Positions 53,474-62,868 are shown, counted from the first letter of the stretch. The stretch: DNA of 64,000 bases from JAFGHJ01 sp964534175 (GCA_964534175.1 CAZHNS010000004.1:55915-119914); one strand, 5' to 3'. Numbers and translations: made by a program. Notes: generated by a model not told the origin, from the letters alone.

Positions 53474-55504
53474 ATGGAAAAAGTTTTATTGTTGATTTCT
53501 TTTTTCTTGGTAGGAGTAACTGCTCTTAAATCAAAGGCGCTTGAGCTACCTTCAATTTTTGGTGATAACATGGTAATGCAGCAGAGAGCGGAAGTATCAA
53601 TGTGGGGTAAGGCTTCTTCGGGTGAGGAGATAAAAATTACTTCATCATGGGGAGAAAAAAAGACTTTGAAAGCTGAAAGTAACGGAGAGTGGACGACAAA
53701 ACTAAAAACACCGGAAGCAGGCGGTCCCTATGAAATAAAAATAAAAGGAAAAGATTCCGAAATATTATTTGTAAACGTATTAATAGGTGAAGTGTGGGTA
53801 TGCTCAGGACAATCCAACATGGAAATGCCGCTTATAGGCTGGCCTCCGCGAGACACCGTAAAAAATTCCGCGAAAGAAATAAAAAATGCCGATTATCCTG
53901 AAATTCGTTTGTTCACCGTAGCAAAGAGTATTTCCGCAGAGCCGAGAGAAGACTGTAAAGGCTCCTGGGCAGAATGCAGTCCCGAGACGGTAAAAAATTT
54001 CAGTGCGACGGCTTATTTCTTTGGCAGGGAAATTCACAAAAAACTTGGGGTTCCAATAGGGCTCATTCACACAAGCTGGGGAGGAACGCCCGCGGAATCA
54101 TGGACTGCTCCTAAGTATCTTGGTAAAGTAGAAGGGTTTTCGGATTTCGTTGCTAATCTCAGCAAGCTTTCATCGCAAGAAGACGAATACGTTAGCTGGC
54201 TTAGCTCGCATCCTGTAATCGAACCAGAAAGCGACGACGAACGCGCGGGTAAAGGAATATCCTTTAATGATACAATTTGTCCTGTTCCGGATTTTGATGA
54301 TTCCCAGTGGAAAGAAATGAACCTTCCGACCCTGTGGGAAAGTGTTGAATTTGGTGTTTTCGACGGGGTGGTATGGTTTAGAAAAGAAATAAATATTCCG
54401 AAAGTCTGGGTAGGTTCGGATTTGATGCTGGAACTCGGCCCTATCGATGACATAGATATAACTTTCTTTAACGGTGAAAGAGTCGGAGGTTATGAGGGCA
54501 TGGGTTTCTGGACAGTAGAGCGTAAGTACAAAATACCATCGAATCTAGTTAAGAAGGGTAAAAATGTAATAGCAGTAAGAGTTGTCGATTTGCAGGGAGG
54601 CGGAGGTATTTACGGGGATGAAGCTCAAATGAAAATTTATCCGTCAAAAGAAAAAGACGTAAAACCGATAAAGCTTTCAGGGTTGTGGAAATATCTGCCA
54701 GTCGCTCAATACAGGGAAGGGAACTTTTATGTCTTCGGTGCAGAGGAAAACGACTTTCACGCCACACGACCGGATTTTAAGGGAATAACTGCATACACTC
54801 CAACAGCTTTATACAACGCTATGATTGCCCCCATCGTGCCTTACGGAATTAAAGGAGCGATCTGGTATCAGGGAGAATCAAACGTAGGCAGACACGAGCA
54901 GTACAAAGAACTTTTTCCGGCTATGATAGAAAGCTGGAGGTCTGCCTGGAAGTTGGGAAAATTTCCGTTTTACTTCGTCCAGATAGCACCTTACATATAC
55001 GATGATAAAGACGACCCCGTTTCGGCAAAACTCCGTGAAGCACAGATGAAAACCATGTTATCCGTACCGAATACAGGGATGGCTGTAACTCTGGATATAG
55101 GAGATGTGGACAATATTCATCCGCCGGACAAACAGGATGTTGGAAAACGGCTTGCCCTTTGGGCTCTTGCTAAAGATTATGGTAAGGAAGATATTGTATA
55201 TTCAGGTCCGATTTTTAAAGAAATGGTTAAAAAAGGCAGCAGAATAACATTATGTTTTGACCATATTGGAAGTGGTCTTGTGGCAAAGGGAGATACACTT
55301 AGGGGATTTAAGGTCGCCGGAGAGGATAAAGTATTTGTAGATGCGAATGCCTATATAAACGGAAACACTGTGATACTTTACAGTAAGGAAGCCTATGACC
55401 CGGTTGCAGCCAGATACGCTTTTACTAACGGCTCGAAGGCAACCCTTTTCAACAGGGAAGGACTTCCTGCTTCTTCATTCAGGACTGATGATTGGGATGA
55501 GTGA
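53474..55504 (+). CDS. Secreted sialate O-acetylesterase (SGNH family)
   Basis: The 676-residue protein has a signal peptide (about residues 1-23) and the family layout: ELPSIFGDNMVMQQ opening, catalytic Ser in CSGQSNMEMPL, HTSWGGTPAESW, an inserted beta-sandwich (about 270-400), IWYQGESNVGRHEQY and the Asp/His pair in DIGDVDNIHPPDK. It removes O-acetyl groups from sialic acids or, more likely in this setting, from acetylated plant or microbial polysaccharide. Its last 19 codons and the stop lie in the 63-bp direct repeat that bounds the downstream island, so the gene was left intact by the insertion. Confidence 0.9.
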   Translation: MEKVLLLISFFLVGVTALKSKALELPSIFGDNMVMQQRAEVSMWGKASSGEEIKITSSWGEKKTLKAESNGEWTTKLKTPEAGGPYEIKIKGKDSEILFVNVLIGEVWVCSGQSNMEMPLIGWPPRDTVKNSAKEIKNADYPEIRLFTVAKSISAEPREDCKGSWAECSPETVKNFSATAYFFGREIHKKLGVPIGLIHTSWGGTPAESWTAPKYLGKVEGFSDFVANLSKLSSQEDEYVSWLSSHPVIEPESDDERAGKGISFNDTICPVPDFDDSQWKEMNLPTLWESVEFGVFDGVVWFRKEINIPKVWVGSDLMLELGPIDDIDITFFNGERVGGYEGMGFWTVERKYKIPSNLVKKGKNVIAVRVVDLQGGGGIYGDEAQMKIYPSKEKDVKPIKLSGLWKYLPVAQYREGNFYVFGAEENDFHATRPDFKGITAYTPTALYNAMIAPIVPYGIKGAIWYQGESNVGRHEQYKELFPAMIESWRSAWKLGKFPFYFVQIAPYIYDDKDDPVSAKLREAQMKTMLSVPNTGMAVTLDIGDVDNIHPPDKQDVGKRLALWALAKDYGKEDIVYSGPIFKEMVKKGSRITLCFDHIGSGLVAKGDTLRGFKVAGEDKVFVDANAYINGNTVILYSKEAYDPVAARYAFTNGSKATLFNREGLPASSFRTDDWDE

Positions 55505-55510
55505 GGGGGT
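55448..55510 (+). repeat. 63-bp direct repeat, left copy (island boundary)
   Basis: The 63 bp are identical to 62953-63015. With two mismatches the match extends 7 bp further left (55441 / 62946). The copy contains the last 19 codons, the stop codon and 6 bp beyond of the esterase gene. Confidence 0.92.
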
Positions 55511-55742
55511 GGTAGTAATAGGTTAAATTATATTAAGTTAAGAGGGAAAGGTACACATTTAAAGATATGGGGGGTTACGTAGAGACTCGGTTAGGTGAAA
55601 TGAGGCTTAATTTGACACTATTCAATATCAATTATATCAATAAGCCCTTAATATAATATCATATATAAACACATGTAAAATTAGAACCTATCATTTAATA
55701 GAATTTTCGTTTATATCTTTTGTCTATAATATATCCTCATAG

Positions 55743-58469
55743 CTAGCAAATGTCTTGAAGAACATTTGTATTATCTGAATGGTCATAGATAAATTTCGCC
55801 CAAGCATAAAGTAATTTGCATACTCGTTTTTTATATGTTTTCGATCCAATATTGGTGGTTAAATCTGATAAAGCCTTTCCAAATTCTTCTTCCGTACACT
55901 TTGGATGTTTGCAAAAATAACTTGCAGACTGTTTTAATTTTTCTGTTTCAAGAGCTTTAATTGCGATTGATTCTTCGTATTCTTTTTCTCCAATTTTTTT
56001 TAAAATTGACTTACCCTCTTCCGTCAAATATACTTTTTTACCATAATATGTAATTAGACCAATCGACCTTAGGTCATAGAGATAAGGATATAAATATTTA
56101 TAGTTATTAATTTTCGATTGATCCGTAAGATTGGAAAAGACATCTATATCTTTTTCGGGAGATCGTTGAGGAGTAAAAGTTGCCCGATTATAAAACTGTC
56201 TTTCTTTACCAGTCCCCATATATCTTCCTTTTTTTGGTCCCTTTAATCTATCTCTAATCTCTAAGTGTGTATAATGGAACCAACTAATAAGGTAATTCGC
56301 ATAAGTGACCCATGTTTTTTCAGAGAATGACATCCCTTTAAAAATATCCTTTAAGGTGGAGACTATTTCAGGGATACCGATTTCTTTATTTTTCAAATTA
56401 CTTAATTTCAGATAAGGAGTATATCGTGAAAATTTATTGGAAACATACTTTCTAAAACCTTCCTCTGTTGCCGCTATATTCTTTACACTCTTCTGGAAAT
56501 CATCACCCGCTTTCCGTACCAAGCCTACACTTCTAAGTTCTCGCAAAATGTTATCAAGTGTCCCTGTTCTCCTGTGACTTGGGTGTAATTTTCTAAGTTC
56601 ATCTAAGCTAAGTTTCTCTTGATCTTTGAATAATTTATAGACATCAAAACAAACTCCTGCATACTGCCTAAGAATATAACTTTCACCGATTAGAGGAACT
56701 TTTTCGTCTACTAAATAATCCCTAAAAATATCCCAATATACATTATATTTTGTACCTGATTTTACAACAAGACGTTTATTAATTAGTGCATTTATAACAG
56801 GTTCATTAATTTTTTCATCCACTTCAGTTGCATCAAAGAAATTACCATCGAAAGAACGTTTTGCAATATATTTTAGTGAATTTATTTCTTCAGGAGACAG
56901 TCCTTCCAAGTCATTTTTAAACAAAATTTCACAGTTCAAATCTTGTTCAACTAAGTTTTCAATTGTCTTTCCAGCTTGTATCTGCCTGTAAGTATGAATA
57001 CACAATTTTTTGATTAACCAAGGAAATCCTTGAGAACTTTCTATCAAACGTCTTTTAAGATCTAACCCTATAGGTTTATCAATAGATTTTTCCAATTGTT
57101 TGATAACTCCGTTTATTTCAGACTGATTAAATTCTCGCATAGAAATACAATGAACGAAATTTTTCATTTGTTGCCATAAATGATAAGCTTCATGGCTAAT
57201 TGGTATATTAATTTCAGATTTCCATGAAAATCCCAAGATAAGATTAGATTTAACTTCGTCTACATCTAACAAAAATTTATGAAACGCTTTAAAGAGCTCT
57301 GGTTTTCTAAAAACATCTTCAAATTGGTCAAAAATTAAGATCAAAGTTTTATTTTTTTGCTCCAAATCCTTTAATAATTGTTTTGCCGATTCGGAACCTA
57401 ATATATCAAAGCTAGAGATGATATCCAACTTTGGATAAAAAAGAGTAGGAATTAAGAATTTAGCTTTCTTTGCATTTTCGACAAGTTTTTTAAACGCCAC
57501 TGCCACGAAGTTACTCGACAATGCACTCCGAGCATCTACCGCAAGTACAAAATAGCGTTTACGATAATACTTATTTTTGCTTCGTCCTCTCAAATCAGCT
57601 ATCAAAGAACTCTTTCCCCACCCGGACTTTCCATCAATATAAAATACCCTATGAGTTGTTTCCTTTGAGCTTACTTGAGCAATGAAATCAAATAATTTTG
57701 TTCTTAAATCTTTTCTACCAATGAAATGCTTAGTGGACGCTGGAAGAAAATCGTACCAATGTTCACTCTCTTGAACTTCAGCAACGGTCTCACTAATTTC
57801 TTCTTCTGTTGTTTCTTTAACCGTAGACGATATCGGGGAAAAGCTTAGATCTTTGACTTCCGGGATAGCTTTCTTCAGCGTTCCAATTATATTACTATCT
57901 TTAATTAGGGAACCTTTCTTAGCATTGTAGACACAAAATTGAGTAGGAATTGTATTTTTCATTAAAATCAATATATAAAAAGTTCCAAAATATGTATACA
58001 ACAGGATGATCTTAGTGATAGTTTGTTTTATAGCTTTAAGATCTAATGGGGTTATTACTCCTGCACTTTCAAGTAGCTCAAATATTTTATCAGGCTGCCA
58101 GAAATATAGATTTTTGTATTTCTCTTTCTTTTCCTTTCCCATTTCTTCAATCAAACCAGCTACGTCGTGTTCGAACTCTGTGGTTGATATAAAATATCCA
58201 CAATCTGCATCCTGATGTCTCACATTAAAAGCAAATGTTCTTATATGATCAGATTTAAGTCTATCTCTTGCCTTACATTCTATATAAGCGGTTTCCGATT
58301 TATCCTTATGTTTGGCGATTAAGTCAATTTCCATTCCCGCAAAATTAACTCGTTGTGTAATATCATATCTTTGGGTCTCAAAAATACGGCGGATCAAGTC
58401 TTCAAAGAAATCTCCTTTTTTAGAATCGGTTTTTTGAGGATCAAATATGATTTTGATTTGTTTTTTCAT
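55743..58469 (-). CDS. Mrr-like nuclease fused to STAND-type P-loop NTPase
   Basis: The 908-residue protein starts with a PD-(D/E)xK restriction-type domain: KGDFFEDLIRRIF, MEIDLIA (Asp49) and YIECKAR (E64-x-K66), as in Mrr. Residues about 140-235 are a beta-rich linker. The NTPase follows with Walker A GKSGWGKSS (280-288) and Walker B ILIFDQFEDVF (381-385), as in STAND ATPases. The C-terminal 300 residues look like winged-helix modules (LRELRSVGLVRKA, LYDLRSIGLITYYGKKVYLTEEG) rather than TPR repeats. The order nuclease-STAND-sensor resembles Avs anti-phage proteins, in which ligand binding switches on the nuclease. A role in phage defence is inferred. Confidence 0.8.
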   Translation of the reverse strand: MKKQIKIIFDPQKTDSKKGDFFEDLIRRIFETQRYDITQRVNFAGMEIDLIAKHKDKSETAYIECKARDRLKSDHIRTFAFNVRHQDADCGYFISTTEFEHDVAGLIEEMGKEKKEKYKNLYFWQPDKIFELLESAGVITPLDLKAIKQTITKIILLYTYFGTFYILILMKNTIPTQFCVYNAKKGSLIKDSNIIGTLKKAIPEVKDLSFSPISSTVKETTEEEISETVAEVQESEHWYDFLPASTKHFIGRKDLRTKLFDFIAQVSSKETTHRVFYIDGKSGWGKSSLIADLRGRSKNKYYRKRYFVLAVDARSALSSNFVAVAFKKLVENAKKAKFLIPTLFYPKLDIISSFDILGSESAKQLLKDLEQKNKTLILIFDQFEDVFRKPELFKAFHKFLLDVDEVKSNLILGFSWKSEINIPISHEAYHLWQQMKNFVHCISMREFNQSEINGVIKQLEKSIDKPIGLDLKRRLIESSQGFPWLIKKLCIHTYRQIQAGKTIENLVEQDLNCEILFKNDLEGLSPEEINSLKYIAKRSFDGNFFDATEVDEKINEPVINALINKRLVVKSGTKYNVYWDIFRDYLVDEKVPLIGESYILRQYAGVCFDVYKLFKDQEKLSLDELRKLHPSHRRTGTLDNILRELRSVGLVRKAGDDFQKSVKNIAATEEGFRKYVSNKFSRYTPYLKLSNLKNKEIGIPEIVSTLKDIFKGMSFSEKTWVTYANYLISWFHYTHLEIRDRLKGPKKGRYMGTGKERQFYNRATFTPQRSPEKDIDVFSNLTDQSKINNYKYLYPYLYDLRSIGLITYYGKKVYLTEEGKSILKKIGEKEYEESIAIKALETEKLKQSASYFCKHPKCTEEEFGKALSDLTTNIGSKTYKKRVCKLLYAWAKFIYDHSDNTNVLQDIC

Positions 58470-58580
58470 TATTTAAAACTTATAATTTGTAGAATTTTGT
58501 TTAATAAGCTAATTAAGTACATTGCGCCTTACTAGTCCATTTACGAACTTCCTATAGAGGTACTATGGGTAAAATAGAAG

Positions 58581-58796
58581 TCAATCTTTTTCTTTACTTC
58601 CAATTTCCATTATGAAGAGTTTATCCAGAACTACAATAACTTTGTTTTTAGTTGTCCCGTCTATAAATTTAAATGTCCTACTATTTGAACCCTCTTCTAG
58701 AATTTTCTCTAATTTCTTTGCATCTTCTGATATCATATCATGATATGATTGACCACCATTGCCTGTTAAATATACTGAAACTTTATCTTTCTTCAT
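58581..58796 (-). CDS. Uncharacterised 71-residue protein
   Basis: I do not recognise a family. The protein has VSVYLTGNGGQSYHD, a helix SEDAKKLEKILEEG and two beta strands TFKFIDG and NKVIVVLDKLFIMEIG; no membrane segment and no Cys. It has its own promoter, a GGGGAGA ribosome site and lies 111 bp upstream of the Mrr/STAND gene. It could be an accessory to that gene. Confidence 0.55.
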   Translation of the reverse strand: MKKDKVSVYLTGNGGQSYHDMISEDAKKLEKILEEGSNSRTFKFIDGTTKNKVIVVLDKLFIMEIGSKEKD

Positions 58797-59202
58797 TATC
58801 TCTCCCCTTCTTCATTTAAATTGATATAGAAAAATCTCTCTTTTAGATTGTAGAATTTTCTTAAATTTTGTCAAGGGTAAAGCGGGGAACCAGACTACAA
58901 ACTTCTGGAGTAAGAATCTAACCATTTAGTTGGACAGGATCCGTCAAAAACTATTGTCCTATACATGATTTATCTATATTCTGATTCTTAATTATATGTA
59001 ACCTTATTAGCATAACGTACCACAGTAATCGTAGCCCCGAGTGAAGCGAGGATTTTGAATAAGGGCGTAGCCCGAACAAGATATGCATATACTCTTACTA
59101 AGCAAGTACTATAAGTACCTAACAATCTAAAAATCGAAAAGAGTCCGGGCTAAAGAGCGCTTATTATCTCTGCAAATCAGCAAATTAAATTCTCTTGTCG
59201 TT
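58797..59202. other. 406-bp gap with a promoter and a structured G+C-rich patch
   Basis: A minus-strand promoter sits at the left end (58847-58874). Around 59031-59073 a G+C-rich patch stands out from the A+T-rich background: GTAGCCC occurs twice, and GGGC-GTA-GCCC (59063-59073) forms a perfect small hairpin; CGGGCT further right (about 59147-59152) could pair with AGCCCG. It could be a terminator for the metallopeptidase operon, an RNA element or a repeat. No gene is seen. Confidence 0.4.
58847..58874 (-). promoter_or_regulatory. Promoter of the 71-residue protein gene
   Basis: On the minus strand TTGACA (58869-58874) and TACAAT (58847-58852), 16 bp apart. The leader ends in GGGGAGA before ATG 58796. 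Confidence 0.6.
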
Positions 59203-60081
59203 TTAAAATACAATCAAAATAACCATAGGGCTTACCCGTTCTATTAGTATACCTTCTACTTTGTATTTATTTTTTCTTTCTGTAACAATATCATAAACAG
59301 AAGTATTATCCTTTAATATACGGTCTATTATTTTTATGAGACCCTTAGTGTTTTTAAAGATATATTTGTAAGTAGAAGATCTATGTACCTTTAGATTGGT
59401 TGCTTCGTTATCAATAGACGATACATTAGCTGTTATTATAATCGCGTTCCACAGATTATTCCCCCAAAAATTGGCATTCCATAAATGGGAATCATAAAGT
59501 AAACGCCTTATGAGAACCTCATAGGAAATATCAAAGACCTTTTGTAAGCGAACTAATGCATGAATCGAAGGTAACTTACTGATTTGAGTTGTAATAGCAC
59601 TAAAGTATGGTTCTGGGGCCAAAATTTCTCTAGCAATCTCACATGCATAACCTTCTTCCACCCAATATCGCGATGACATTATTGAATAAAATTTTTGCGG
59701 AGGGTTAGTGTTTAAATTAAAAAAATAAGTATGCCCAATCTCATGAGCAAGGCTAAAGCGTATTCGGACTCTCGGCTTCGTAGGATTAAATTTAATAACA
59801 AATCCATCATCTTCCGGGATAAGTATTGCCTCTCTGTCCCTTAATTCTTTATCATCTATTATGCTTTTAATTTTCCTATAATGTGCTATCTTATCGGGAG
59901 CAAATGGAGGTTTGGTCTGACCAGAAGTCGAAATAAGTTTTCTTATCTTGCAAAAAATTCTCTTTTTTATTTCATTTCTTAAGGAAGTAGGATTATGTAA
60001 AAAAATATTATATTCGGCAGGATCCAAAAATTGTTTAGCGAGCCATTTTTCTGCATCAGCTACAGGCTTGCCGGTATTCAT
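59203..60081 (-). CDS. ImmA/IrrE-type zinc metallopeptidase
   Basis: The 292-residue protein has HEIGH (113-117) in RFSLAHEIGHTYFF, followed by EEGYACEIAREILAP, the third-ligand Glu and downstream helix of the ImmA/IrrE (DUF955) family. ImmA proteases cut phage or mobile-element repressors; IrrE-like ones cut stress repressors. The last 100 residues are a beta-rich domain without a recognised family. No Xre-type repressor is encoded nearby. It overlaps the HD gene by 4 bp, so the two are made together. Confidence 0.8.
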   Translation of the reverse strand: MNTGKPVADAEKWLAKQFLDPAEYNIFLHNPTSLRNEIKKRIFCKIRKLISTSGQTKPPFAPDKIAHYRKIKSIIDDKELRDREAILIPEDDGFVIKFNPTKPRVRIRFSLAHEIGHTYFFNLNTNPPQKFYSIMSSRYWVEEGYACEIAREILAPEPYFSAITTQISKLPSIHALVRLQKVFDISYEVLIRRLLYDSHLWNANFWGNNLWNAIIITANVSSIDNEATNLKVHRSSTYKYIFKNTKGLIKIIDRILKDNTSVYDIVTERKNKYKVEGILIERVSPMVILIVF

Positions 60082-61820
60082 TTTTTACTCTTCATCATAT
60101 TCTTTACTTTAGATTTGTACTCCTCAAAAGGGGGTATCCCAAAACGCTCCATTCCTTTACCATACTTATCGTTATATCTTCCAAGTGTTCCCTTTATCTT
60201 AGCTCGCTCTTTTGAAGACAATTTGACTTCTAATTCTTCTTCTACAGCAGCTGCATATCTTTCCCAATAGTCAGGTTTATCTTGACAATATTCCTCAATT
60301 TCAATTTCGTTTGAGAGTTGGAAAAATTTAGCGCTGTCACTTGCGACATTAGTTTTTGTTTCTAGGTTTAAGGAACGATCTACAAATACGTACATACACC
60401 ATAAATTTAGATGTTTTTTAACTATAGATACCTCAATCTCCTGCCTTCTATCCTCTTCCATTATGGCATCAAGACTGCCTATTGTACCATTCCATTTAGC
60501 AAGTGTCCTTACTGCTTTTTGCCCCATCTCGGGACCAGGACAATAAATGACTATTTGTCCTGGTTTTAACATGTTTGCTCTCTCAAGGGCACGTTCGGCA
60601 TTATAACGATACTTAATGTCCTTAAGGCTTTCTTTTATTTCATTTTTTTTCCGAAAACCAGTGTCTCCTATTAGGGGCTCTCTATATTTTAACGCGTATA
60701 CTGGCTTGTATAGTTGCCTCTGTTTTAACTTATTCACTAAATATCTCCCAATGTCATCTCCGATCAGTAGAGATAAGAGCTCATCATCTCCTATTGTGAA
60801 CAGATCGTGTTTTGATAAGACTTTGTTTTTAATGGCGCTTGTGACAGCGGAGATAATCATAGCAGATGCGCTGATCTTTGCATGATGGTAGTAAACTTTC
60901 TCTGCGAGAGAGTATCTTAGTCGTAAAAGGTGAAGTGTTTCTGAAAACACATCTCTTCTAACTTTTTTCGTTGATGGCTTGAGTAACCTTAATATTAGTC
61001 TTGCTTTGCCATTGTTAATACCTATGTAAAAATACGAAAGAAAGCGTTTATCATAAGTTTCCCTTAATCCACAAAAATATAAATCTCTACTTAAGTAGTC
61101 GAGCAGATCTCCGCAGATGGTATTATTAATAACATCCGATACAAATGGATAAGGAAGGTTCCCAATAGCTTTACTCTTCGCAGTTAGTATTTTTCTTACT
61201 TCCTGTAAAAAGTGTTCTCCATCCATACCATTATTATTAAGTTCACTTATTATTATTTTTCCAATTGTGGACTCATCGTTTAGAAAGTGTTTTACTCTTT
61301 CGTCATCATTCCATTGTTCATCGAATAGAAAGCCTTCATTCTCTAGAGTATGCCCAAATGGGATATGCGCTAAATCATGTAGTAGAGCACATGTTCTCGT
61401 TAGGAGAACATGATAGTTTTTAATTAAAGCATTTGAGTATGTGATTGAGGAAGGATAACGCATAATGAAATAGGGTAGGTCTACATAAATAGAGACTCCT
61501 GGGTCTTTAAACGGATTTTTTAGTGCGTACTCCAATAGATATTGGCTCATGTATAGAACACCCAAAGAATGTTCAAACCGTGTATGATTTGCAGATGGAT
61601 AAACAAGGTGAGTGGGGCCTAATTGTTTAATTTTACGGAGCCTTTGAAATTCCGCTGTATCTATGATAGCTACTTCTAGCTTTGTCACCATAATGTCTCC
61701 ATGAATTGCATCTCGTATTGTTTTATGCGGTTTCAATAGTTCTCGTATTATTTCATTTTTTTTATCTTTTGCTCCATTTTCCTCGCTTTCCTTCGCGAAC
61801 AAAGGTCTTTCTTTAGCCAT
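60078..61820 (-). CDS. SAMHD1-like HD-domain phosphohydrolase
   Basis: The 580-residue protein has the HD-domain ligands in HTRFEHSLG (His84), LLHDLAHIPFGH (H148-D149) and GDLLDYLSRD (Asp241 with R245-D246), the layout of SAMHD1/dGTPase-type dNTP triphosphohydrolases. DTAEFQRLRKIKQLG before the HD core also matches that family. Known relatives starve phages of dNTPs, so defence is a reasonable inference. The C-terminal 250 residues have no clear family. GGAGG precedes the ATG; a 59-codon ORF overlaps the start by 8 bp. Confidence 0.85.
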   Translation of the reverse strand: MAKERPLFAKESEENGAKDKKNEIIRELLKPHKTIRDAIHGDIMVTKLEVAIIDTAEFQRLRKIKQLGPTHLVYPSANHTRFEHSLGVLYMSQYLLEYALKNPFKDPGVSIYVDLPYFIMRYPSSITYSNALIKNYHVLLTRTCALLHDLAHIPFGHTLENEGFLFDEQWNDDERVKHFLNDESTIGKIIISELNNNGMDGEHFLQEVRKILTAKSKAIGNLPYPFVSDVINNTICGDLLDYLSRDLYFCGLRETYDKRFLSYFYIGINNGKARLILRLLKPSTKKVRRDVFSETLHLLRLRYSLAEKVYYHHAKISASAMIISAVTSAIKNKVLSKHDLFTIGDDELLSLLIGDDIGRYLVNKLKQRQLYKPVYALKYREPLIGDTGFRKKNEIKESLKDIKYRYNAERALERANMLKPGQIVIYCPGPEMGQKAVRTLAKWNGTIGSLDAIMEEDRRQEIEVSIVKKHLNLWCMYVFVDRSLNLETKTNVASDSAKFFQLSNEIEIEEYCQDKPDYWERYAAAVEEELEVKLSSKERAKIKGTLGRYNDKYGKGMERFGIPPFEEYKSKVKNMMKSKK

Positions 61821-61992
61821 ATTTTAATCCTCCAGTATATAATTTATACTTCTTAGTGAATTTACCACTCGGCTTTTCATCCTTAAGTCCACTAATTAGT
61901 TTATATGCGAAGTTCATAGATAACATACAGTTAGTGTAACATGTGGAGTTAACCTTTCCTGAATATCTTGGGAATCCTTTATATTTTTCCAT
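61813..61992 (-). CDS. Possible 59-residue protein upstream of the HD gene
   Basis: This frame begins with ATG 14 nt behind a TATAAT box and ends by overlapping the HD gene by 8 bp. The product would start MEKYKGFPRYSGKVNS and is basic, with two Cys (STCYTNCMLS). There is no strong ribosome site. The similar leader of the 223-residue membrane protein gene also opens with M-Q-K-Y, so the pair may be a repeated leader. No family is recognised. Confidence 0.4.
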   Translation of the reverse strand: MEKYKGFPRYSGKVNSTCYTNCMLSMNFAYKLISGLKDEKPSGKFTKKYKLYTGGLKYG

Positions 61993-62006
61993 TATTCTTA
62001 TATTAA

Positions 62007-62034
62007 ATTATAAAATCTCTCAAAATTTTACCAA
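62007..62034 (-). promoter_or_regulatory. Promoter of the HD/metallopeptidase operon
   Basis: On the minus strand TTGGTA (62029-62034) and TATAAT (62007-62012), 16 bp apart. The sequence after the -10 box (AATATAA..ATG) closely matches that at the promoter near 62840. Confidence 0.55.
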
Positions 62035-62088
62035 GGTAAAGAAAAGCTAAACGTCGAACTTCTGCAACAATGTTTTGAACCATCTATT

Positions 62089-62760
62089 TCAAGAGTCTTG
62101 GGAGACCCATATGCCATAAGGTATGTAAAACCCTAAACTAAATGCGCTCACTAACCCTAATACAATAAGTGTCATGTGAGGAGATTCTTTAAAAAGAGAC
62201 CAAAAGTGTAGAAAAAAAGAGGGACAGAGAATTAAAATCGCTATCAATAGGCTGGTATTCAAAGTAATAATTCCACCACAAAAAACAGGACGCTTATAAA
62301 GCTTTCGAATTGTTTCCTCTGAGAAGCGCTTCTTCAATAGATGTTCTTTTTTCTCTTCGTCTTCAACGTAAACCTTAAAATCTGTAGGGGCTATAAAAAT
62401 TGCAAGACCCCATAAAAAGCGGTTAATAAGGTAAGGGAGAAAGAAGTAAATAAAGCTGAATAGACCTAAGATACCGTAAAGCACAATTCCTGTATCACTG
62501 TAACTCGTGCTGAAGCTTTCAAATAACTTATATGTTTTTGATAATGAATATATACAACACATTACAAGGAATATAAGAGAAAACCAGCAGGCAAACATTA
62601 TTCTCCGGTTTTTCATTTCTCTTTTTCCTCTTATCTCCCAAATTCGCCCGAACCTATGGAGGCAAGGATATTGGTCCAAAACATTGTATATAGCCCATCC
62701 CAAGAGGACCGAAAAGAGAATCAAGCATACCTGAAAGGATACCTGTATTACTTCTTCCAA
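62089..62760 (-). CDS. Four-helix membrane protein of unknown function
   Basis: The 223-residue protein has TM helices near residues 5-28, 55-75, 90-125 (probably two close helices) and 170-215. A cytoplasmic loop with EDEEKKEHLLKKRFSEETIRKLYKRP lies between. I recognise no family. The start is TTG 62760, preceded by AGAGG. Membrane effectors are common in phage defence islands, so an effector or anchor role is possible (inference). It is the first gene of the island, with its own promoter. Confidence 0.6.
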   Translation of the reverse strand: MEEVIQVSFQVCLILFSVLLGWAIYNVLDQYPCLHRFGRIWEIRGKREMKNRRIMFACWFSLIFLVMCCIYSLSKTYKLFESFSTSYSDTGIVLYGILGLFSFIYFFLPYLINRFLWGLAIFIAPTDFKVYVEDEEKKEHLLKKRFSEETIRKLYKRPVFCGGIITLNTSLLIAILILCPSFFLHFWSLFKESPHMTLIVLGLVSAFSLGFYIPYGIWVSQDS

Positions 62761-62825
62761 ATTTTACCTCTCAAGATAGAGCTAATCTTTCTAAAATACT
62801 CTTTCGAATTTTCGTATTTTTGCAT
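62748..62825 (-). CDS. Possible 25-residue leader ORF of the membrane protein gene
   Basis: ATG 62825 opens a 25-codon frame (MQKYENSKEYFRKISS...) that ends by overlapping the TTG start of the 223-residue protein. It begins 14 nt behind a TATAAT box. Coupled translation would explain the TTG start; it may equally be fortuitous. Confidence 0.25.
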   Translation of the reverse strand: MQKYENSKEYFRKISSILRGKIWKK

Positions 62826-62839
62826 AATCTTTATACTAA

Positions 62840-62868
62840 ATTATAGAAAATTACTTAGGATTTGTCAA
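62840..62868 (-). promoter_or_regulatory. Promoter of the island's membrane protein gene
   Basis: On the minus strand TTGACA (62863-62868) and TATAAT (62840-62845), 17 bp apart. It is the best consensus promoter of the island. Confidence 0.7.
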
